From: an uncultured Bacilli bacterium
GTDB lineage: Bacteria; Bacillota_I; Bacilli_A; RF39; UBA660
Direction of reading: 5' to 3'
NCBI GenBank assembly: GCA_944364705.1
Contig: CALVWH010000082.1
Span: 1-12,320, forward strand
Length of the DNA stretch: 12,320 nucleotides
The notes beneath the pieces are model-generated. The model saw only the letters and a program-made list of their open reading frames with translations. It ran no database searches and was not told where the DNA came from. Both the position numbers and the translations under genes were made by a program. Shown one piece after another: positions 6,531 to 12,320 of this stretch (its first letter is position 1; each line of letters begins with the position of its first letter).

Positions 6531-8195
6531 CTACATAAATTTTGGAATTGTAATTCCAATTAGAAATAACATTTCTTTTAATATTTTGTTTGTTAAGGTT
6601 AAAAGATATACCCAAGAATTTCTTTTTTCTTCTTCTTCTAAGTTTTGAATATGGTTCTTTTGATAAAAAGCGTTTGCGACCGTACATAATTGATATACAT
6701 ATTCCGCGATATAACTTGGCATTCTTTCTTCATAAGCTTTTGTTATATAAATTGGAAGTTCTAAAACTTTTAAACGTAAATTTCGATCTTCTTCATTATA
6801 AATCGTTTCGCTTAATTCTTTTAACGTTTCTTTTTCTAAAATTTTCTGAATTCGAACATACGTATATAAAATATAAGGTCCCGTTTTTCCTACAACACTT
6901 GAAAATTTCTGAATATCAAAAATATAATCTTTTTCTCGGTTATTTTGTAAATCGGCAAATTTTAAAATCGAATTGACAATTTTATCTTGATCTTCTTTTT
7001 CCATTTTTTTATTTTCTTCTTTTTTGGATAAAAATAAATCTAACGTATTTTGAAAAAGAGAATCTAATTTTGGAGCATCTCCACTTCTTGTTTTATAAGG
7101 TTTTCCATCGGTTCCATTAACCGTTCCATATCCTAAAAACTCTAATTGTTCCATTTTCATAAATCCGATTTGACTAACTGCCCGAAAGACTTGCTTAAAA
7201 TGTAAACTTTGCCGGTTATCTACAATATAAAGTATATGATCTGGATGATATTTTGTGACTCTTTCATAAATGGTTGCTAGATCAGTGGTTGCATATAAAT
7301 AAGCTCCATTGCTTTTTTGAAAGATTAACGGTGGTAAATCTTCTCCAACAGGAATTACTTTTGCTCCTTCGCTTTCTATAATTACGTCTTTAAAAAGTTC
7401 TTCAGTCTTAGGAATATAAGCATAAGCATCGCTTTCTCCTTCCCAAAGGTCAAAGGATACATTTAAATACTGATATAACCTTTTGATGTCATTTCCTGAA
7501 ATTTCACGAATCACTTTAAAATATTCTTGATACTTTGGATTTCCTTCTTGAAGTTCTTTTGTAATTTCTTCACATTTCTTTTTTACTTCTTCGTTTTCTT
7601 TACAAAGAGCACTTATTTTTGGATAGGTTTCTTCTAAATATTCTAACGTTAAATCTTCGACTTTTTTTCCATCTTGTAAAATTCCGTAAATAACTTGCCC
7701 AATTTGTAATCCATAATCTCCAAGATGAACATCTGCAATGGTTTCTTGCCCCATAAAGTTTAAAATTCGTTTGATGGATTCTCCAACAATTGCTGTACGC
7801 ATATGACCAACATGAAGTGGTTTGGCAATGTTTGGACCACCATAATCTAAAAAGTAAAGGTCTTGTTTTTCTGGCATAGGAATCGCAAATTTTTCGCTTT
7901 GCATCATATTTTTTAAAAATTTGTTTATCATAAAGTCTGATAACGTAAAATTGATAAATCCTGGTTTTACTACCGATATTTCTTTAAAAAGATCGGCATG
8001 ATTTTTTCTTACTTCGAAGACAATGGCCTGTCCAATTTCTACTGGATTTTTGTGATATTTTTTTGCTAATTTAAAAGCATCGTCGCATTGATAGTCACAA
8101 AGTTCTGGACGATTTGATAACACAACGTTTGGTTTTTCTTCGATATTTAAGTTTTTATATCCTTCTTCTAAAATTTCTTGTAAATAGGAAATCAT
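6531..8195 (-). CDS. argS: Arginyl-tRNA synthetase
   Basis: Charges tRNA-Arg with arginine in the cytoplasm (class I synthetase, ATP-dependent). The 554 residues match the family length. The N-terminal Arg-tRNA-synt_N (ADD) domain fills about 1-85 (DDAFKLAKKYHKNP, GFINFTL). The catalytic core begins with DYGGPNIAKPLHVGHMR; HVGH at 128-131 is the HIGH signature. YATTDLA (301-307) and GKPYKTRSG (364-372), which stands at the place of the KMSKS loop, follow. The C-terminal DALR anticodon domain ends with the typical short KFM tail (usually PERM). The ATG at 8193-8195 overlaps the upstream gene's TGA by four bases, with GAGGTG 5 bases before it, so translation is coupled. Nothing in the gene looks degraded; it is a normal housekeeping copy. 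Confidence 0.97.
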   Translation of the reverse strand: MISYLQEILEEGYKNLNIEEKPNVVLSNRPELCDYQCDDAFKLAKKYHKNPVEIGQAIVFEVRKNHADLFKEISVVKPGFINFTLSDFMINKFLKNMMQSEKFAIPMPEKQDLYFLDYGGPNIAKPLHVGHMRTAIVGESIKRILNFMGQETIADVHLGDYGLQIGQVIYGILQDGKKVEDLTLEYLEETYPKISALCKENEEVKKKCEEITKELQEGNPKYQEYFKVIREISGNDIKRLYQYLNVSFDLWEGESDAYAYIPKTEELFKDVIIESEGAKVIPVGEDLPPLIFQKSNGAYLYATTDLATIYERVTKYHPDHILYIVDNRQSLHFKQVFRAVSQIGFMKMEQLEFLGYGTVNGTDGKPYKTRSGDAPKLDSLFQNTLDLFLSKKEENKKMEKEDQDKIVNSILKFADLQNNREKDYIFDIQKFSSVVGKTGPYILYTYVRIQKILEKETLKELSETIYNEEDRNLRLKVLELPIYITKAYEERMPSYIAEYVYQLCTVANAFYQKNHIQNLEEEEKRNSWVYLLTLTNKILKEMLFLIGITIPKFM

Positions 8196-8563
8196 GATAA
8201 CACCTCAAATTCTATTTGAAAATCAAATTCTCCAAGAAAAACTTCTTGTAAATAAAGCAAATAACGAACATGAATTTTTTGATTTTGAATCAAGAGTTCT
8301 TTTGTTTTAATGTTTAAAGAAAAATTTGCTAAATCATGAATTTGATAAATTCCATCGGTTTCTTTGGTTAAAGAAAAGTTTAAAACAAGAAAAGAGTCTT
8401 CCTTTTTTCGCTCCATTTTGATCTCTTCTTTTTGAAAATCGATTTTAACAAAACAATCCTTTTCTTTATATTTTATTCGATCTTCTTCAAAAATTCCTTT
8501 TGTTTCAAAAAAGGTTTCTTCTTCTTTGGTTTTCAGTAAACTTTTTATATTAATTTTGGGCAC
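8192..8563 (-). CDS. DUF1934 (YwiB-like) beta-barrel protein
   Basis: A 123-residue protein starting with GTG at 8561-8563, with AAGGTG 5 bases upstream. The sequence alternates short hydrophobic strands with turns (ETKGIFEEDRIKYKEKD, FLVLNFSLTKETDGIYQI, LLYLQEVFLGEFDFQIEFEV), the lipocalin-like small barrel pattern of the DUF1934 family. Members such as Bacillus YwiB are found next to argS, as here, where the two overlap by four bases and must be co-expressed. The biochemical function of the family is not known to me; no catalytic residues stand out. The sequence itself is divergent, so the family call rests on length, the strand pattern, the final EF-I-F pattern and gene order. Confidence 0.7.
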   Translation of the reverse strand: MPKINIKSLLKTKEEETFFETKGIFEEDRIKYKEKDCFVKIDFQKEEIKMERKKEDSFLVLNFSLTKETDGIYQIHDLANFSLNIKTKELLIQNQKIHVRYLLYLQEVFLGEFDFQIEFEVLS

Positions 8564-8589
8564 GAAAACACCTTCTTTAACTGAAAGTA

Positions 8590-8598
8590 ATTATAACA
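8590..8598 (-). promoter_or_regulatory. Extended -10 promoter of the DUF1934-argS unit
   Basis: TGTTATAAT on the - strand (8590-8598) is a perfect extended -10 element, 27 bases from the GTG start. No clear -35 is seen 17 bases upstream. It lies in the 104-base divergent gap shared with the PBP gene. Confidence 0.6.
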
Positions 8599-8603
8599 TA
8601 ACT

Positions 8604-8666
8604 TTTTCAAAAAAGCACTTATATTTTAATATTTTTTTGTAATAATAAAGATAGATAGGAGGAAAC
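8604..8666 (+). promoter_or_regulatory. Weak candidate promoter and strong ribosome binding site of the PBP gene
   Basis: TTTTCA (8604-8609), 17 bases, then TAATAT (8627-8632) is the best sigma-A-like pair upstream of the PBP; TAATAA near 8640 is an alternative -10. The promoter call is weak because the whole stretch is A/T. The ribosome binding site AGGAGG (about 8657-8662), 5 bases before the ATG at 8668, is unambiguous. Confidence 0.4.
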
Positions 8667-8667
8667 T

Positions 8668-10626
8668 ATGAAAAAAGCAAAAAAATTAGGAAAATTTTTT
8701 CTTTTTGGATTTCTTGCGTTCCTCCTTTGTTATGGTGGACTTTATGTATATGCAAAAATTACTCCAAAACTATCCATTAAGTCTGCCAATAGTTTCTATC
8801 TTTATGATAACCAAAACGTAATTTTTAATAATAATAGTAAAGAATGGGTTCCATTAAAAGATATTTCAGACAATGTCATTGAAGCTACGTTAGCGATTGA
8901 AGATAAGAATTTTTATAAACATCAAGGATTTGATTTTTTAAGGATTCTAAAAGCAATGATGGTCAATATTCAAAGTGGTTCTAAAAAACAAGGAGCTTCA
9001 ACAATTACACAACAATATGCGAAAAATTTATTTTTGGATTTTGGAAAAACATGGAAAAGAAAGATTGAAGAAGCTTGGCTTACGATCCGTCTAGAAGCTC
9101 ATTATAGTAAAGATGACATTTTAGAGGGGTATTTAAATACCATCAATTATGGAGGAATTTTTGGGATTGAAAATGCATCAAAATATTATTTCCATAAGAG
9201 TGCAAAAGATTTGGATTTAGCAGAAGCTTCGATTCTAGCAGGAATTCCCAAATCGCCATCGAATTATTCTCCTTTAGCAAACGAAGAAGCTGCGAAAAAT
9301 CGTCAAAAATTAATTTTAGATGCGATGGTGAAAAATGATTATATAACAAAAGAAGAAAGTGAAAAAGCGTATCAAAAAGAATTAACATATTATGGAACTC
9401 TTCAAGAAAACAATTTAAAAACGTTAATGTATTATGAAGATGCGGTTATGCAAGAATTACAAACCATTTCCTCGATTCCCAAATCTCTTTTATCTACCGG
9501 AGGATTAAAAATTTATACGAATTTAGATTTAAATACACAAAAGATTATGGAAGAAAGTTTACAAAAAAATTTAGAAGAAGAAAGTGAAATTGAAGCTGCT
9601 AGTATTGCTTTAGATCCACAAACTGGGAAAGTCTTAGCACTCGCAGGAGGAAGAGATTATTCGAAAAGTCAATATAACCGAGCAATAACTGCAAAAAGAC
9701 AAGTAGGTTCTACATTAAAACCTTTTTTATATTATGCAGCTTTAGAAAATGGTTTTACTCCTTCCACAACGTTTACTAGTGCGAAAACGACATTTTCTTT
9801 TGGAGATGGAAAAACGTATAGTCCAAAAAATTATGCGGAAACGTATGCAAATAAACAAATTAGTTTAGCTGCTGCTTTAGCGTATTCGGATAATGTTTTT
9901 GCTGTAAAAACGCATTTATTTTTAGGAGAAGAGAATTTAGTAGATATGGCTAGACGAGTTGGTATTGCGGATCATTTAGCAAGCAATCCTTCTTTGGCAT
10001 TAGGAACGAGTGAACTTACGTTACTTTCGATGATGCAAGGATATCAAGTTTTAGCAAACGAAGGAGTCAAAGTAAAACCATATTTTATTGAAAAAGTAGA
10101 AGATATTAATGGGAATGTTTTATATGAACATAAAAAAGAAGAAGAAAGTGTTTTAAATAAAAGCATTACGTTTATTTTAAATGATTTATTAAATAATTGT
10201 TATGCAAAATCTTTTATTGATTATACGTCTCCTACTTGTATGGTGATATCTCCAAAAATTAGTAAAAAGTATGCGATAAAAACAGGTACTACGGAAACGG
10301 ATCATTTAATTTTTGGTTATAACAAAGATCTTTTGGTTGGTGTATGGTCTGGATATGATGATAATCGAAAAACGCAAACGAAAGATGGAACAAATAGTAA
10401 AAATATATGGGTCGATATTATGGAAAAAACGTTAGAGAATAAAAAAGATCATTGGTATGAAACGCCAGATAACGTAACGGGTGTTTTGGTAAATCCAATT
10501 ACTGGAAAACTGGCAACCAACGAAGATAAACATAAAGAAGTTTTATACTATATCAAAGGAACGGAACCTTATGAACAAGATCCAGTTTTAGATGATTTAC
10601 TTCCTACAGTAAAAGAAGAGGAATAA
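8668..10626 (+). CDS. Class A penicillin-binding protein (PBP1A-type, bifunctional glycosyltransferase/transpeptidase)
   Basis: Polymerises lipid II into glycan strands and cross-links the stem peptides at the outer face of the membrane. A basic N terminus and a membrane anchor (residues about 9-29) precede the GT51 domain (about 45-215) with catalytic E78 in AIEDKNFYKHQGFD, the QGASTITQQ motif (108-116) and the later EGYLNTINYGG (153-163). The transpeptidase domain (about 305-590) has all three signatures: S348-x-x-K351 (GSTLKPF), S407-x-N409 (YSDN) and K538-T-G (KTGTTETD), so it should be active and beta-lactam-binding. At 652 residues it is compact, with no long C-terminal extension beyond an acidic tail. 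It is a single-gene unit diverging from DUF1934-argS and converging on the unknown paralogs; its presence proves a peptidoglycan wall. Confidence 0.96.
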   Translation: MKKAKKLGKFFLFGFLAFLLCYGGLYVYAKITPKLSIKSANSFYLYDNQNVIFNNNSKEWVPLKDISDNVIEATLAIEDKNFYKHQGFDFLRILKAMMVNIQSGSKKQGASTITQQYAKNLFLDFGKTWKRKIEEAWLTIRLEAHYSKDDILEGYLNTINYGGIFGIENASKYYFHKSAKDLDLAEASILAGIPKSPSNYSPLANEEAAKNRQKLILDAMVKNDYITKEESEKAYQKELTYYGTLQENNLKTLMYYEDAVMQELQTISSIPKSLLSTGGLKIYTNLDLNTQKIMEESLQKNLEEESEIEAASIALDPQTGKVLALAGGRDYSKSQYNRAITAKRQVGSTLKPFLYYAALENGFTPSTTFTSAKTTFSFGDGKTYSPKNYAETYANKQISLAAALAYSDNVFAVKTHLFLGEENLVDMARRVGIADHLASNPSLALGTSELTLLSMMQGYQVLANEGVKVKPYFIEKVEDINGNVLYEHKKEEESVLNKSITFILNDLLNNCYAKSFIDYTSPTCMVISPKISKKYAIKTGTTETDHLIFGYNKDLLVGVWSGYDDNRKTQTKDGTNSKNIWVDIMEKTLENKKDHWYETPDNVTGVLVNPITGKLATNEDKHKEVLYYIKGTEPYEQDPVLDDLLPTVKEEE

Positions 10627-10655
10627 AAAAAAGGATATTTTTATCCTTTTATTTT
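10625..10655. terminator. Bidirectional rho-independent terminator
   Basis: A perfect stem AAAAGGATA/TATCCTTTT (10629-10637 and 10642-10650) with a TTTT loop, flanked by A on the left and T on the right, so it works in both directions. It directly follows the PBP stop (10624-10626) and contains the TAA of the - strand gene (10641-10643). Confidence 0.85.
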
Positions 10656-11468
10656 GCGAATTTGGTCAAAATAATAATGATCGCTATCTTTTACAAAGAT
10701 ATATTCCATCGTATTTAATTGATCTAAATACTCATTGATATCTATGTTTAATTCTTCTCCTCCACTCGTACAAACATAACTTAAATAATTAGTATCATCA
10801 AAATCTTTATAAATTCCAAAACATTGCCGATCTAGTCTACCTTCTGGATCATCAATTCGATTCACTGCCATATATTTTTCTTGTAAAATCAATGTTCCAT
10901 TTTCTTGTTTATGAGATACAAGCTTTGTATCAATAGATTGTGCATCTCCACCACATCCCGGTGCTTGTGCATTATAAGTATAAGTATCAATATCAAAAGA
11001 GACTGGGTGACAATGAATGAGAAAATTTTCATCTTGATATGCAATATTCGGTCCAAAAATTTCTTTCATTTTGTTTGTTACTTCTTGTTTTGTACGAGAA
11101 AATGATTTCGTTAAATCTTCATTTTTTATTAAATTTTTATACGTTAAAACTAATTTTACTTTATTTGGAAAATCTTTGGTTTTGATATCGTTTACTTGAT
11201 AATAATATCCAAACTCATCATCAAATGGATGATCAAAAACTTTTATTTGTTCATATAAAGCATTCACTTGTTCTTCCGTTAAAGCAACTTCTGACTCTTC
11301 TTCCTCTTTCTTTTCTTCCACATTTTCAATATTTTGTGTTTTTCCTTCTTCTTCTTTTTGTCGATTTATTTCTTCTCTTTGTTTATATATAATATAAATA
11401 CACCCTAAAATAATAAGTACACATAAAATAATTATAAATGGTACCCAACCATTTTTTTTCTTTTCCAT
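10641..11468 (-). CDS. Membrane-anchored extracytoplasmic protein of unknown function (paralog A)
   Basis: A 275-residue protein: basic N terminus (MEKKKNGW), one transmembrane helix (about 9-28), a Glu/Lys-rich spacer (about 30-62), then a globular outside domain starting LTEEQVNALYEQIKVF. The domain shares with its upstream neighbour a set of landmarks: LT-EE-NALY-x2-I-x2-F, a YGYYY-like segment, (N)(R/K)VKLVL followed by a conserved NL pair, C153-H, G171-C172-G, EKY, and YLD-LNT-x2-Y-F-K near the end. Four cysteines (153, 172, 216, 233) outside the membrane could form disulfides. I do not recognise the family; no enzyme motif is evident. The start ATG at 11466-11468 has only AAGG close by; a strong AAAGGAG lies farther upstream across a hairpin (11479-11498). 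It is probably co-transcribed with the gene at 11508-12215, 39 bases upstream. Confidence 0.75.
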   Translation of the reverse strand: MEKKKNGWVPFIIILCVLIILGCIYIIYKQREEINRQKEEEGKTQNIENVEEKKEEEESEVALTEEQVNALYEQIKVFDHPFDDEFGYYYQVNDIKTKDFPNKVKLVLTYKNLIKNEDLTKSFSRTKQEVTNKMKEIFGPNIAYQDENFLIHCHPVSFDIDTYTYNAQAPGCGGDAQSIDTKLVSHKQENGTLILQEKYMAVNRIDDPEGRLDRQCFGIYKDFDDTNYLSYVCTSGGEELNIDINEYLDQLNTMEYIFVKDSDHYYFDQIRKIKG

Positions 11469-11478
11469 AAACCTTAAC

Positions 11479-11498
11479 TTATCAAAAAAATTTGATAA
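11479..11498 (-). other. Hairpin between a strong Shine-Dalgarno site and the paralog A start
   Basis: On the - strand TTATCAAA/TTTGATAA (8 bp, TTTT loop) lies between AAAGGAG (about 11500-11506) and the ATG at 11466-11468. If folded, it shortens the distance between the strong site and the start; if not, only the weak AAGG 3 bases before the ATG serves. It lacks a following T tract, so it is not a typical terminator. Confidence 0.5.
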
Positions 11499-11507
11499 AT
11501 CTCCTTT

Positions 11508-12215
11508 CTAATAAGTAACTTTTGATAAATAATAAGTGCCATCGTTATTTTTTGTAAAGGTATAAGTAATCGTATTTAAACCATCTAAATAAGAATCAAT
11601 CATTAACGTATGATAATCGGTTACAATCGCAAATGGATAACGCTCCTCTCCTTCTGGATATGTATTATATACCATTGCTTCTGAAGTAGATGGGTCAATT
11701 TCATAATATAAGTATTTTTCTTTAATAATTACTTGATCTTTCTTTTGTTCTTTTGAAACTACTTCTGATAAAAATCCATAGAAAACATCCCCACATCCGA
11801 TCGAATTTTTTGGATAATGGAAGTTCCCTGAATCATAATCAACATAATGACAATTGAACATAAAGTCTTCGCCTTCAAAGGTTGCATTATCTCCTAAAAC
11901 TTCTTTTAAGCTATTCTCCATTTCTTCTTCGGTATAATTAATTTCTTCGTCTAAATTTGCATCTTTACTTAAATTGTTAAACGCTAAAACTAATTTAACT
12001 CGATTGTCCATATTTTTTTCCGTCAAATCTTCTTTTGAACGATAAAAATAACCATAATTATCCAAAGAATGATCATTAAAAATGGCGATTTTTTGATATA
12101 AAGCATTCATTTCTTCGTCGGTTAGTTTCTTTGTCTCATCACCAGATCCTATGTTTATTGGATTATTTAAAAGAAGACTTTGATTTGATAAAAGCAAAAT
12201 ACAAAGACAAATCAC
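11508..12215 (-). CDS. Membrane-anchored extracytoplasmic protein of unknown function (paralog B), 5' end uncertain
   Basis: Tandem paralog of the gene at 10641-11468, sharing the LT-EE-NALY, NRVKLVL, C122-H, GCG (140-142), EKY and YLDGLNTITYTFTK landmarks (numbers from the GTG start) but lacking two of its four cysteines and the long acidic spacer. The GTG at 12213-12215 has AGGA 7 bases upstream and gives 235 residues, yet it cuts into a hydrophobic helix: the frame remains open to 12266 and adds KKAIILCILGIVV, completing a normal membrane anchor, without an ATG. A second frame, open from the window edge, supplies a Lys/Glu-rich N terminus and joins this one if one base of the A6 run (12253-12258 on the + strand) is removed. 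The gene is therefore either GTG-started with a clipped anchor, or frameshifted and continuing past the window. The function is unknown. Confidence 0.65.
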   Translation of the reverse strand: MICLCILLLSNQSLLLNNPINIGSGDETKKLTDEEMNALYQKIAIFNDHSLDNYGYFYRSKEDLTEKNMDNRVKLVLAFNNLSKDANLDEEINYTEEEMENSLKEVLGDNATFEGEDFMFNCHYVDYDSGNFHYPKNSIGCGDVFYGFLSEVVSKEQKKDQVIIKEKYLYYEIDPSTSEAMVYNTYPEGEERYPFAIVTDYHTLMIDSYLDGLNTITYTFTKNNDGTYYLSKVTY

Positions 12216-12320
12216 AACAATTCCTAGAATACAAAGAATAATTGCTTTTTTATTTTTTCCTTTTATTTATAAGACTTTTTTCTATATTTTTCTTTTCCCC
12301 CTCTTTTTTATGGGAATTTT

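Noticed and set aside
6338..6559. A - strand frame of 73 codons over the rpoE start and argS end
   Set aside because: Out of frame with both real genes and runs across the rpoE promoter.
6590..6976. A + strand frame of 128 codons
   Set aside because: Antisense to the conserved C-terminal domain of argS; low-complexity Phe/Leu composition.
9143..9388. A - strand frame of 81 codons
   Set aside because: Antisense to the glycosyltransferase domain of the PBP; no start signals.
10905..11105. A + strand frame of 66 codons
   Set aside because: Antisense to paralog A; no ribosome binding site.
12253..12258. Programmed -1 frameshift at the A6 run in paralog B
   Set aside because: A -1 shift there leads to the wrong frame; joining the two open frames needs +1 or loss of one base, so mutation or sequencing error is more likely.
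1..12320. CRISPR array, tRNA, rRNA, insertion sequence or riboswitch
   Set aside because: No regularly spaced short repeats, cloverleaf-like or rRNA-like stretches, transposase-like frames or recognisable riboswitch leaders were seen; intergenic gaps are all under about 200 bases.

Overview
The window is strongly AT-rich and has well-formed Shine-Dalgarno sites (GGAGG and GAGGTG types), GTG and TTG starts alongside ATG, and TGA used as a stop. It carries rpoE (RNA polymerase delta, a Firmicutes/Bacilli subunit), an argS gene with a DUF1934/YwiB-type neighbour, and a complete class A penicillin-binding protein. Together these suggest a walled, low-GC Firmicute, probably an uncultured Bacilli lineage (RF39/Erysipelotrichia-like) using the standard bacterial code rather than the Mycoplasma code. 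The lineage is inferred, not proven.

Layout, left to right. (a) 1-326, + strand: the 3' end of a small two-helix membrane protein gene that appears frameshifted. It converges on (b) 353-1851, - strand: a phage-type lysis pair, an LL-H-type holin followed by an Amidase_2 endolysin/autolysin whose wall-binding region is a 348-base tandem duplication. (c) 2035-5741, - strand: a two-gene operon with its own promoter and terminator. It encodes an accessory SecA-like ATPase with a large insertion in its first nucleotide-binding domain and no C-terminal zinc tail, then a membrane-anchored NodB-fold (polysaccharide deacetylase-like) protein that has lost its metal-binding and catalytic residues. (d) 5819-6028: a C-terminal remnant of an unrecognised gene behind rpoE. 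(e) 6022-8563, - strand: DUF1934 protein, argS and rpoE, with an extra promoter for rpoE. (f) 8668-10626, + strand: class A PBP, transcribed divergently from (e). (g) 10641-12215 and probably beyond, - strand: two tandem paralogous membrane-anchored extracytoplasmic proteins of unknown function; the upstream one has a doubtful or frameshifted 5' end at the window edge.

The common theme is cell envelope: peptidoglycan synthesis (PBP), peptidoglycan cleavage (amidase), an inactive carbohydrate-esterase fold, and a specialised SecA motor. The most interesting unit is the SecA-like/pseudo-deacetylase operon. In other Firmicutes accessory SecA2 systems export cell-wall hydrolases and surface proteins, so a link between this motor, its membrane partner and wall proteins is a testable inference. 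All four terminators found embed a stop codon or sit directly on one, a compact style that also helps show where real genes end.
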